Shown: positions 1 to 13,500 of the stretch, piece after piece | Layout: each line of letters begins with the position of its first letter | Numbering within the stretch: position 1 is the first letter of the stretch | Assembly: GCA_963921795.1 (NCBI GenBank) | Contig: OY997657.1 | Coordinates: 1,816,813-1,880,812 of the forward strand | Reading direction: 5' to 3' | Length of the DNA stretch: 64,000 bases | Source: Nannobrachium achirus | Taxonomy: Eukaryota > Chordata > Actinopteri > Myctophiformes > Myctophidae | Notes under the pieces: model-generated | What the model saw: only the letters and a program-made list of their open reading frames with translations | Told to the model about the DNA's origin: nothing | Database searches by the model: none | Translations under genes and position numbers: made by a program

Positions 1-24
1 AACAAGGTAGACCATTGATAAGGT

Positions 25-290
25 CCATGTGAACTAGTCTGTTGAAGCTTATTCATTACAATGATCGCAAACGCTATGGTCGCGAGCGGCCTGGCCGTGC
101 TCCGCAGTGCGGACAGCCGGTGAAAGACGGCTGCCACTTTCTCCGACTGCAGAACTCCACCCCCGCTTGCAAAAAGTGAATGTATTTTTCTGGTTGGCCA
201 GTCAGGGAGTCTCAGGGACCAATCAGAAGGCTGACAAACGGTGAATTGGCATAACGAGTCATGAATTAAATAAGGGTAAAGATATAAGAA
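25..290 (+). repeat. Dispersed repeat, copy 1
   Basis: The stretch from the CATGTGAACTAGTC region to the CAATCAGAAGGCTGACAAA region recurs, inverted and moderately diverged, at 6300-6625. It looks like a short non-autonomous element, family not recognised. Confidence 0.7.
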
Positions 291-331
291 GAAAATGAAG
301 ATGATTCTGATGAATTGTCCCTCCTCTCTCC

Positions 332-448
<117 letters not shown>

Positions 449-449
449 G

Positions 450-660
450 GCGTGGACTCGGCCGAGGCCACAGCGTCAGTAAAGTACAACCGCAACAAGA
501 ACACTCTGACCAGCGAGCTCAACATCCCCGACTACGACCTGGAGGCGGGGCTACGGCTGTCCGTCACAAACACCAACACCAAGGGAAAGACCATGAGGGC
601 CGTCACCGTAGACGTCACCAACAAGAACGTCCCACAGCTCACCCTGGTGGCGCGCACCAG
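450..660 (+). CDS. apob: apob exon 1 in window
   Basis: The acceptor AG at 448-449 follows a 116-base CT run that serves as the polypyrimidine tract. The exon begins with two bases finishing a split codon, then reads VDSAEATASVKYNRNKNTL and so on to LVARTR. It ends after two bases of a codon before gtactg. The RYNRNK and IPDYD.EAG.RL motifs are typical of the apoB beta region just after the lipid-transfer module. Confidence 0.92.
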
Positions 661-698
661 GTACTGCATTCTGTTAGATAGATAGATAGATAGATAGT

Positions 699-743
<45 letters not shown>

Positions 744-2093
744 GAATATACACAGTATAAAATGCATTACATTAATGAAAATAGAATACAGTGAAAACAA
801 TCCTAAATAAAACACACAAAAAATGTTAAAAAACATAGCTATATAACTACAATATAAATGTACATTGTAGATTAGCTGGGTAACATGTCATTAGGTCGAA
901 CACCCTTTAGATCGACCACCAAACTCTAACCCAAACCCTAAACCTAACCTCAGTAACCGTGACGCAGGTGATTATCTAACCTATTTATTTACTTTTCAAG
1001 TTATCACTACTGCAATAACCAACACAACCAAAGCTTACATGAAAAAACACTTCATCAGAAAGTCACAACTTAGGGAAAAAGTAAATAGTTACCATTGTTG
1101 CTTGTTGGTCAACTTGGTCCTCCCGAAATGTACAGTTCTAGTTCTGTAGCAACTTTGGGACAGGTTGTGAGGTCGGTATCCATTTAATTCCAATAAATGT
1201 ACATAGCGTCAAATGTCATTGTCCAGATCCAGAAACAAGAAACAGGCAAAACCAAACCTTTGGAATTCCAAAAGAGCAATTACTTTTATTAATATGAGAC
1301 GTCCACAGTCAGTAATTAAGTGCTGTAGTCCATATTCCAGCTGTCCAATGAAAAAATCATGCTGTCCTTCCTCCAAACATGCTTCCACACCACAGCCAAA
1401 ACAAAGTCGCCACATTATGATGTCATCACTCACTCTGAGAGCAGGTCCGGTTCTACGAGGGTGCTGAGGCCTGCTTTGCACCCTCATTTTGGCCAGGGAG
1501 CACCCCCACCTCTCAGTAATTCCCGAAATTTACATTATAATACAGTAGATCAGCATTGGCTGGCCACAACCGGTTTGGCACACACTCCCATTGGTATGCA
1601 AATTTAGCCTTTTGTTTTCACCTGGCCGATTTGAGTTGGGTATCCTTCACTTAAAGCATAGCACCCTCAGCCATTGTGGGCTGCCGCCGGCCCTGTCTGA
1701 GAGTCAACTGTAAGCTACTAGAAGTTTCAGGCCGCTGCGCGGCCCTCACCGCCATGTTGCGGCAGTGTGGTGTGTGTAATGGCCAAATATGTTTTTTTGA
1801 GAAAAAAAAATTTTTGAGAAAAAAAACATTTTGAGAAAAAAAGAATTTTTGAGAAAAAAAAATTTGAGAAAAAAAATTTTTTGAGAAAAAAAAGTTTTTG
1901 AGAAAAAAATTTTTGAGAAAAAAAAAATTGAAAAAAAATTTTTTTTGAGAAAAAAAAATGTTTGAGAAAAAAAAGTTTGAGAAAAAAAAAATTTAAAATA
2001 AAAAAATTGGTGATGCGATGACGTGGTGTATACGGATGTTACTGCGATTGAGGTGAAAGAGAAAAGTGGAAAGTTGTGAGCTAACTATTAGCT

Positions 2094-2174
<81 letters not shown>

Positions 2175-5100
2175 CTGGCTACGCCCCCCTCTGTTGAAAT
2201 TGGATCCGCCGGTCCCATAGCTGGGAATAAGAGCCAATCACTGGTCACCATGGCAACGGGGGGCCAATGATGGAGTTATGGGAGGTATTCCCTATGTTCT
2301 CCCTACCTACATCTGACCTACGTCTGATCTAGCTATGAGTTGAAGTGGATGTGAAGTGGGCGTGAATGGGCTTGGAAGTGGGATGCGGCTCTAATAATAA
2401 TAGATACAGGCTGCGACCGCGTATTTCCCGGTGAACCTAAGCACAATGGTGGGGGCTTGGGAGTGTGGGGAACACGCACCACTCAGGGCACTGGACCGAA
2501 CCATTTGGGGATTTTAGACGGGGGGGGTTTTAAACATTATCGCTCGCGTTTAGCGCGTGATTTTCAGAATTCAGACCCCTAAAAGTTTGGCTTGGGGGTC
2601 CCTGACTGGGGGGGACGGGGGGGTCTTCTGGAAGTGAATGGAGGGGACGAAATTGGACCTGGAAGGTGACAAAAAACCCTTGTGCCCCCCGCCATTTTCG
2701 CGCCTGGTAGAATGGACATTAATGATGTTTCTATAACATGCCAACCTGTTGTAGAATGGACATTAATGATGTTTCTATAACATGCCAACCTGTTGTGCCT
2801 GCAGGATGGACATGATGAAGGATGCCCTGGTGCAGCTGGAGGTTCAGGTTCCCTCTCTGCAGACCGATGCCACCGTGAGCGCCACCCTGAGGACGGACCC
2901 GGCATTGACCCTGGGCCTGGAGGCTGCCCTCAATGCCCCGCAAACATCCTCCCTGCACAAAGTCACTGTCAAATACGGTAACCAAACATCCTCCCTGCAC
3001 AAAGTCACTGTCAAATACGGTAACCAAACATCCTCCCTGCACAAAGTCACTGTCAAATACGGTAACCAAACATCCTCCCTGCACAAAGTCTCCATCAAAT
3101 ACGGTAACCAAACATCCTCCCTGCACAAAGTCACCGTCAAATACGGTAACCAAACATCCTCCCTGCACAAAGTCACTGTCAAATACGGTAACCAAACATC
3201 CTCCCTGCACAAAGTCTCCGTCAAATACGGTAACCAAACATCCTCCCTGCACAAAGTGTCCATCAAATACGGTAACCAAACATCCTCCCTGCACAAAGTC
3301 TCCATCAAATACGGTAACCAAACATCCTCCCTGCACAAAGTCTCCGTCAAATACGGTAACCAAACATCCTCCCTGCACAAAGTCTCCATCAAATACGGTA
3401 ACCAAACATCCTCCCTGCACAAAGTCTCCGTCAAATACGGTAACCAAACATCCTCCCTGCACAAAGTCACCGTCAAATACGGTAACCAAACATCCTCCCT
3501 GCACAAAGTCACTGTCAAATACGGTAACCAAACATCCTCCCTGCACAAAGTCACTGTCAAATACGGTAACCAAACATCCTCCCTGCACAAAGTCTCCGTC
3601 AAATACGGTAACCAAACATCCTCCCTGCACAAAGTCACCGTCAAATACGGTAACCAAACATCCTCCCTGCACAAAGTCACTGTCAAATACGGTAACCAAA
3701 CATCCTCCCTGCACAAAGTCACTGTCAAATACGGTAACCAAACATCCTCCCTGCACAAAGTCTCCGTCAAATACGGTAACCAAACATCCTCCCTGCACAA
3801 AGTCTCCGTCAAATACGGTAACCAAACATCCTCCCTGCACAAAGTCACCGTCAAATACGGTAACCAAACATCCTCCCTGCACAAAGTCTCCATCAAATAC
3901 GGTAACCGTCAGCCAGCCAGGGTTGGGTTTGACAGCAGATCTTGATTTGGTTTTAGTCATAGTATTTTGAAATACAAATTTGTCACGTTTTAGTCATTCT
4001 GAAAGGTCCAATTTTAGTATACTGTTGACACAAATGTGTTTTGTCAGGTCTTGATGGTGTTGAAATGGCTGATTTTACACTTGGTTACATGCTGAAAATA
4101 GCTGTTTTTAATCCGAGGCACCCCTACATTATAATTTTCACTCCCAGCACCTTGTATTTATAGCATATGGTCGTTGTCGGGTGGAAACCTTGTATGTTCA
4201 AAACCGTTCATTTTGTATTTATCATCTATAAAATGTACTAAACTAGTGAAAACAGCAGATCTACAAGCACACAAAGCCTCGCATCGTTGTGTGCTTGTAG
4301 ATGGGCTGTTTTCACTAGTTTTGTGCAACAGCTTTGTATGATGAAGCAGGGCCTTGCTTTACCAAAAGACAGTACACATTTGAAACTTGGAGATACGAGG
4401 TTTCTGCCCGACAGTGATTATGTTGCGAGGAAAACATTGAGATAATAGCCAGTTTGGTTAGAACTGACTGAAAATAACTACTAAATATTTTTTCTGGTGT
4501 CCAAATAAATTTCAAATATTATCAAATCATCTCGCGGCACCCCCGGACTGCCATCGCGGCACTCCAGGGTGCCCCGTCACCCCAGGGTGCCCCGTCACCC
4601 ATTTTGAAAACCCCTGCGTTAGACTGATGATAGCTTCTTGGTTTACCTATGATCCAAGACCTGGATTACTATCTCTATTTGTGATGTCCTTGCTTATTGT
4701 AAATCACTCTGGATTAACCCATTTAGGCCTAGGATTATTGAATGCTTTAACTAGCAGACATACTTGTAGATCTGCTATTTAAAAAATAGCAGATCTACAA
4801 GCTCGCAGCGCGGCACTCGGTGCCGCGCTGTGAGCTTGTATATGCTATTTTTCAATAGCTAAAGCATAAAATAATAATACACAATACTTTGTACCCTTTC
4901 TGAATGGATTAAGAGTGTGTGATAAATGCCTACATTGTGGAATGGTTGTCTTGGCTAATAGTGATTGTTTTCCTCCTCCCAGACGAGGACAAGCTGGAGG
5001 TGGAGGTGAACACTGATCTGAGCTGTGAGCTGCAGACCCTCCTCCCCAACGCTGAGCTCCACCACAGGCAGCTCCAGAAGCTCCTAGACGACCTGCTGGA

Positions 5101-8100
5101 CCAGACGGTGGCCAAGACCGACATGAAGCTGAGACACATCGTCACCAAGGGCATCCAGGTACCGTCTGTCTGTCTGTCTACGGCATAGACTGTTTTATCA
5201 CAATCTAAAGGGCATCCAGGTACCGTCTGTCTGCCTGTCTACGGCATAGACTGTTTTATCATCAATCTAAAGGGCATCCAGGTACCGCCTGTCTGCCTGT
5301 CTGTCTACGGCATAGACTGTTTTATCATCAATCTAAAGGGCATCCAGGTACCGTCTGTCTGTCTGTCTACGGCATAGACTGTTTTATCATCAATCTAAAG
5401 GGCATCCAGGTACCGCCTGTCTGCCTGTCTACGGCATAGACTGTTTTATCATCAATCTAAAGAGCATCCAGGTACGGCCTGTCTGCCGGTCTACGGCATA
5501 GACTGTTTTATCATCAATCTAAAGGTCATCCAGGTACCGTCTGTCTGCCTGTCTACGGCATAGACTGTTTTATCATCAATCTAAAGGGCATCCAGGTACC
5601 GCCTGTCTGCCTGTCTACGGCATAGACTGTTTTATCATCAATCTAAAGGTCATCCAGGTACCGTCTGTCTGTCTGTCTACGGCATAGACTGTTTTATCAC
5701 AATCTAAAGGGCATCCAGGTACCGCCTGTCTGCCTGTCTACGGCATAGACTGTTTTATCATCAATCTAAAGGGCATCCAGGTACCGCCTGTCTGCCGGTC
5801 TACGGCATAGACTGTTTTATCATCCAGGTACCGCCTGTCTGCCTGTCTACGGCATAGACTGTTTTATCATCAATCTAAAGGGCATCCAGGTACCGTCTGT
5901 CTGCCGGGCTACGGCATAGACTGTTTTATCATCAATCTAAAGGAGGTACCGCCTGTCTGTCTGCCTGTCTACGGCATAGACTGTTTTATCATCAATCTAA
6001 AGGAGGTACCGCCTGTCTGTCTGCCTGTCTACGGCATAGACTGTTTTATCATCCAGGTACCGCCTGTCTGCCTGTCTACGGCATAGACTGTTTTATCATC
6101 AATCTAAAGGGCATCCAGGTACCGCCTGTCTGCCTGTCTGTCTACGGCATAGACTGTTTTATCATCAATCTAAAGGGCATCCAGGTACCGCCTGTCTGCC
6201 TGTCTACAGCATAGACTGTTTTATCATCAATCTAAAGAGCATCCAGGTACGGCCTGTCTGCCGGTCTACAGCATCAATTTAAAAATACAATGGACCATAA
6301 TTTAAACAAAACGCATGTCATGGTGATTGAAAGAAGATTTTATTAGGGTAATAAAAACAAAAATCCATTCACTTGAATGGAGCACAATCCACTGTTTGTC
6401 AGCCTTCTGATTGGTCCCTGAGACTCCCTGACTGGCCAACCAGAAAAACCATTCACTTTTCGCTACCAGGGGTGGAGTTATGCAGTGGGAGAATATCGCT
6501 TCTGTCTTCACAGCGGTGCCGTGATGTGGAGCACGGCCGGAGCGCAGTACGGCGCTGCGCGGTCATAGCGATTTAGATAATTATAATGAATAAGCTTCAA
6601 CAGACTAGTTCACATGAACAACAATGATGTAACTAAGATTTTCGATTGGGTACATATATTTTAAATGGGCAGAATTACAATTAAAATACATGTTATGTTG
6701 ACAGCCGGCCTATAATTCCACAACTTCCTACCCAAGATGCACTGCGCTTTCTCTCTCTCTCTCTCTCTCTCTGTATTCTGCCTGTTTCAGAGGATTAAAC
6801 TAATTAAAACATGTATTTTCGGGGGGGAAACCCCTGTTTTGCAATGTAACTACTGTACTTTTGTGTTCCCTTTTTATTAATATCACGTAGATGTGTTTCT
6901 TTTGGTACTTTAAATAGCAATAATGAGGTTATGAAAAAAATATCCCCCCCATCCACTTCCATTATAAAAACAATCTGCCCTGGCTTTTTCGTCCCACCTT
7001 GTAACAAGAGCAAAATGGGGCGGGATTTGACAAAGAGTGGATTAGGCTACTTTTGGTACCAGCAGGGAGGAAAACAGCGAAACTAGCAGCCGTTCATATG
7101 AACTTTCTCTTGAAGTCTCGTCCTTTATCGCCTCAACTTGCAAGCCCCTGATTTTAATACACAACAATTATATCCCTTTCTCTCTCTCTCTCTCTCCCTC
7201 CCTCCCTCCTCTCTCTCTCTCTCTCTCTCTCCCCCCCCCCCCCCCCTGCAGGCAGCTCATATCTGGGTGGACAGGTTGTCTTCCAGCGAGCCCAACCTGA
7301 GGAGCAGGAGAAGCATCTCTGACCTCACCCTGCCCCCTCTGCCTGAAAAGCTCTTCCTACAGTCGTACGTTTGTGCTTTAATAATTGTATATGTTGTTCT
7401 ACAATGTGTCGGCATGCTTTCTGATACGAACACATGTACCATAAAGACCTCTTTCTTTCGTTTTTGTTTAAAACCATTGGTGTGTGAATGTGTGAAGTGA
7501 GGACGCTGGTATCACCTGGCACTTTCGCCGTGGAGGAGAGTCTTCACCGCCGTTGAAGAGCCATTTCGCCTAAATGTTCAAGGAACCGTCTTTTTTATCC
7601 ATTTTGCCTGGCTTAAAATGTAAGTCAGGTGTCTTTAAAGGACCTACACCATGAATTTTCACTTTTTCTATTTTAAAACCTTTTTTGGGGTCCCACTGGC
7701 ACCTTCTATCCTCACAAAGTCCTGTACATTGTGTCTTTCTCTGGTTTTGGGAAGACAGAGATGAAAAGCTTTCCACGGGTTCTCAGAACAGTGCTGTTCT
7801 GAGAAAAACTTTTTTTTTCAAAAACTTTTTTTTCAAAAAACTTTTTTTTAAAAAACTTTTTTTTTCAAAAAAACTTTTTTTCAAAAAACTTTTTTTTCAA
7901 AAAAAAAATTTTTTTCAAAAACTTTTTTTTTCAAAACATTTTTTTTTCAAAAACTTTTTTTTTCCAAAAAACTTTTCTTTTTCAAAACATTTTTTTTTTT
8001 TTTTTACTTTTTTTTTTATACATAAATACAATGCAGGTGGGGTTGATTGTCTAATGTAGATTAACTTTCAGTAATGTCTGGTCTAGCAACGGTCGCCCTG

Positions 8101-10450
8101 TGTCATTTGACAGTAGGCCTATAACATACAACATAGGCCTACAGTAGGCTATAATCAGAGCTGCAACATTATCCTATTTTTGTATTGGCCCAATATTAAC
8201 ATTATTTGTTGTCAACGTGGGGTCCGGGGAGGAGTGAAGAGGAGGGGAGGGGGGAGGGGTGGAAAAACCCCACTAGATGCGCCCCTGAGCAAACATAGGC
8301 CGTTTTGGTATTGCAGCTGGAGAGCCTCATTATAGTAGAGCTAGAACAAACAAAAAGAATGGTCAGAGTGTTTGTTGAGGGTTAAAACCTGTCTAAGACT
8401 CAATTTTGAGCATATATTTATACAAAAAATATAGTTTTAAAAGCATGGTGTAGGCCCTTTAACTAGGCAACGATGACACGCGATGCAGCGCACTGGCCGG
8501 GCTGCCATGCTGTGGGCAGTCAGACAGACAGACAGACAGACAGACAGGGAGACAGACAGACAGACAGAATTTGGCACTGAGCAGAGGAGAGCGCACCAGA
8601 AACAGACATGGAAAGTTTATGCTTGCGGGTGGATCTGCGCGCCTCCCACCAGAACAATTTTTGCTGCCTTTCCCTAAAGCAGGGTTTCCCAAACTTTTTT
8701 GTCTCAGGGCACCCCATGAATATTTGTTTTCATCCGAGGCACCCCTACATTATATCGTCATTGTCAGGTGGAAACCTTGTATGTCCAAAACCTTCTCTTT
8801 TTGTGTTATTTTAAAAACAAAAATAGTGAAAACAGCAGATCTACAAGCACACAACGCCTCGCATCATGTGTGCTTGTAGATCTGCTATTTCCACTAGGCC
8901 TACTTACTTGTGTGACACTTTTGTATGATGAAGTAGGGCTTTTATTTGACCAAAAAACATACACATTTGAAACTACAAGGTTTTTGCCTGACAGCGACGA
9001 TATTCATCAATTTCAGATAACAGTTCAATAATATATATTTCTATATATATTTCTCTATATATTCCAACAGTGACAGTGTGTTCAGATACCAGTTCAATAA
9101 TATATATTTCTATATATATTTCTATATATATTCCAACAGTTCAATAATATATATTCCTATATATATTTCTCTATATATTCCAACAGTGACAGTGTGTTCA
9201 GATACCAGTTCAATAATATATATTTCTATATATATTTCTCTATATATATTCCACAGTGACAGTGTGTTCAGATACCAGTTCAATAATATATATTTCTATA
9301 TATATTTATCTATATATTCCAACAGTGACAGTGTGTTCAGATACCAGTTCAATAATATATATTTCTATATATATTTCTCTATATATTCCACAGTGACAGT
9401 GTGTTCAGATACCAGTTCAATAATATATATTTCTATATATATTTCTCTATATATTCCACAGTGACAGTGTGTTCAGATACCAGTTCAATAATATATATTT
9501 CTTTATATATTTCTCTGTATATTCCAACAGTGACAATGTGTTCAGATACCAGTTCAATAATATATATTTCTATATATATTTCTATATATATTCCAACAGT
9601 TCAATAATATATATTTCTATATATATTTCTCTATATATTCCAACAGTGACAGTGTGTTCAGATACCAGTTCAATAATATATATTTCTATATATATTTCTC
9701 TATATATTCCACAGTGACAGTGTGTTCAGATACCAGTTCAATAATATATATTTCTATATATATTTCTCTATATATTCCAACAGTGACAGTGTGTTCAGAT
9801 ACCAGTTCAATAATATATATTTCTATATATATTTCTCTATATATTCCACAGTGACAGTGTGTTCAGATACCAGTTCAATAATATATATTTCTATATATAT
9901 TTCTCTATATATTCCACAGTGACAGTGTGTTCAGATACCAGTTCAACAAGGACCGCTGGTCCCTGTCCCTGCCGGTCCCTCTGGGAGGTCAGAGCTCTGA
10001 GGACCTGGGGGTCCCCTCCTCCCTGTCCATCCCAGAGCTGGTAGTCCCCGAGGTGGGCCTCCACGTGCCCGCCACACGCTACCCGCTGCCCGCCTTCACC
10101 GTGCCACGGACCTGGCAGCTCACGCTGCCCCTGCTGGGCCTGGCAGAGTACTACACCAAGGTCAACAGCAACCTGTACAACTGGGAGGCCACCCTGTCTG
10201 GAGGTACGTCTGTCTCTGTATGTGGGGTGGACTGGGCAACTGGCATACCGGGCATATGCCCGGTGGGCTGACTATAAGAGTGGGCCTTTTTGAGCGGTGG
10301 TCACACCGTCTCCATAGCGTGGCCGTGTGTGTATCCGTGTCTGTGTGTCTGTCTGTCTGTCTGTCTGTAGCCTCTGGTGTATGTAGCCTCAGTACCCTGG
10401 GTGACCAGAGAGGTGCTGTTGAGTCTAGCCTGGCCTGTGCATCAACTGCA

Positions 10451-10524
<74 letters not shown>

Positions 10525-13500
10525 ACCGCTCAGTTCACACGGGTGTGATTTTTATATAATTTTTGGCCACCATTTTAGGATAGTCACAGTAATTTGGGGG
10601 CTGGGTGGTCACTAAGCGGAGAGGGCCAATCCTTCAGTAGCACCGCACACAGAGCAGAGAGACATCACATGATTGGCCCACTGGCTTGTCTATCATCTGA
10701 ATACCAGCCTAATAGCCCAATCACAGGCTGCTGTGGCCCAGGAGTCCCACCCACACACTTAACAGCAGATAGAAGCCCACAACGCGCCGAGGCAGCGGCG
10801 TGTTGTGGGCTTGTAGATCTTCTATGTTTGGTCCGCGCCGGTTGTGGTGGGCCGGTCTGGGCCAAGATGCCAGGGCCGGATTTATGTCCCAGTCCGGCCC
10901 TGTGTAAAGATTAACCCACTGGTTCCCAAACATTGGGTCGGAACCCATTTGTGGGCTTATAGATCTGCTATTTTCGCAGACATTTTAATCCAGACCGATT
11001 TACTGTAAGCCAGGTAAACTCAAAGGTAATATGTCAAATGCATAGAAATAGTGAATCAAGGATCATTTAGTAGGTAAACCAAGGATCATATGTCATCAAC
11101 TATACACTCTATAGGCCTATAGATACCTTTTTGACTGAAGTGCCATGTTTACATTTTCTCTATAGTCAGTGTGCCATGTCATAATTAAATATTTCCAACT
11201 GATTTTGGTTGTCCATAGGCTAACAACCTTTATTGTTTTGTTCTTTGTTCTTTAGAAATGTGTTCATTCACATGGACGATCATTCTCTCAGAATCCCTCC
11301 CCAGTCAGAGTTAGGAGTTTGAATTAATGTAGAATTATGTGCAGACTGCAGGATTGATGTAAGGGGACTTAATTTAACTGACTAAACCTTTTTTGAATGT
11401 TTAATTTGAAAAGAAAAACCTCTTTCTCACACTTACTGTATGCCCAGTGTGCCAGTGATCATCCTCTCCTGTGCCAATGTTTGCCCTGCCCCGGCCTGGA
11501 TGGATGCCAGGGCAATAAATGAACCTGGCATCAGTCTACATATCATGCTATCGAAATGTCACTTTAACCTTTGCATAAGACTGCATGCTCGTCAAGGCCA
11601 GGGAAAGAGCTACGGGCTGAGGTGGGGAGGGAGGTTTTTTTTAGGAGAGGACTGGGCTGGGAGCGTGTCGCTGTTACTACATGTCATCTTTTCGACACCC
11701 GACTCTAAACCTCACCCTAACCTTAACCTCCGTGGAGTGAGTCTTTAACCCTCACCCTAACCTTATCCTCCATGGAGTGAGTCGCTAACCCTCCGGTCCA
11801 AATGATGGGCGTTCGCAAAAGCGAGATTTCCCCGACTGGGCTGAGGAGAGAGAGAGAGGGGAGTGGAAGGGGTTTGGCCTGGCAAGGGCCAAGATGTTAC
11901 TGGCTTGACTTGCTCTGTGGTTTTTAATAGTGTAATTCTAATCAGATCGATCATTCTCCCATCACAGGTAACACCACGGTGGACGACGTCCCCAGTTACA
12001 TGGCTCAGTACAAAGTCATGGCTCAGTCTCCCCTCAACCTGCTGTCCTACAAGCTGGAAGGTAAACCCACAACCAGTACCAACTAACTGGTACTGATTCT
12101 CAAAGTCGGGTCCGAATGGTCCTTTTACGGGTCTGTAACTCAGAGAGTGTAGAAATGGAACCAAATGCACCCGTAACTCTCAGAGTTAACAGTAAATTAC
12201 TTCAGTAAATCACTTCTGCACTGCCTACGGAACTCGCTTTCCTTGTAGCCTATAATATTGCTTAATTAGAAAATGAGCCCCCGCTGTGGTCCCAGTGCCC
12301 TAACCCTCACACTGGTCTGTGGTCCCAGTGCCCTAACCCTCACACTGGTCTGTGGTCCCAGTGCCCTAACCCTCACACTGGTCTGTGGTCCCAGTGCCCT
12401 AACCCTCACACTGGTCTGTGGTCCCAGTGCCCTAACCCTCACACTGGTCTGTGGTCCCAGTGCCCTAACCCTCACACTGGTCTGTGGTCCCAGTGCCCTA
12501 ACCCTCACACTGGTCTGTGGTCCCAGTGCCCTAACCCTCACACTGGTCTGTGGTCCCAGTGCCCTAACCCTCACACTGGGGGGTCCTAACCCTCACACTG
12601 GTCTGTGGTCCCAGTGCCCTAACCCTCACACTGGTCTGTGGTCCCAGTGCCCTAACCCTCACACTGGTCTGTGGTCCCAGTGCCCTAACCCTCACACTGG
12701 GGGGTCCTTGAATATAAAAACTGAACGACACTATCCTGGAACCAGAGGCCATCACCATGCTGGCTTATAAAGAGCAAGCCCTGAACCATAACAGGTCTGA
12801 AACTCTGAGAGTGTTCAGATGGACCTTACAGGGTCCATTTGGTTCAGAGTGTTCAGATGGACCTTACAGGGTCCATTTGGTTCAGAGTGTTCAGATGGAC
12901 CTTACAGGGTCCATTTGGTGTTCAGATGGACCTTACAGGGTCCATTTGGTTCAGAGTTATGAGAGTGTTCAGATGGACCTTACAGGGTCCATTTGGTTCA
13001 GATGGACCTTACAGGGTCCATTTGGTTCAGAGTGTTCAGATGGACCTTACAGGGTCCATTTGGTTCAGATGGACCTTACAGGGTCCATTTGGTTCAGATG
13101 GACCTTACAGGGTCCATTTGGTTCAGATGGACCTTACAGGGTCCATGAGAGTGTTCAGATGGACCTTACAGGGTCCATTTGGTTCAGATGGACCTTACAG
13201 GGTCCATTTGGTTCAGAGTGTTCAGATGGACCTTACAGGGTCCATTTGGTTCAGATGGACCTTACAGGGTCCATTTGGTTCAGATGGACCTTACAGGGTC
13301 CATGAGAGTGTTCAGATGGACCTTACAGGGTCCATTTGGTTCAGATGGACCTTACAGGGTCCATTTGGTTCAGAGTGTTCAGATGGACCTTACAGGGTCC
13401 ATTTGGTTCAGATGGACCTTACAGGGTCCATTTGGTTCAGATGGACCTTACAGGGTCCATTTGGTTCAGAGTGTTCAGATGGACCTTACAGGGTCCATTT

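Noticed and set aside
2731..3960. Long - strand ORFs (VFDGDFVQGGCL and CREDVWLPYLT repeats)
   Set aside because: Antisense shadows of the 42-bp array; any array whose unit is a multiple of three without stops gives these.
5150..6283. CRISPR-like regularly spaced direct repeats
   Set aside because: Eukaryotic context, units are contiguous tandem copies without unique spacers.
9078..9922. IYFYIYFSIYS-type ORFs
   Set aside because: AT-rich array units in translation, not a protein.
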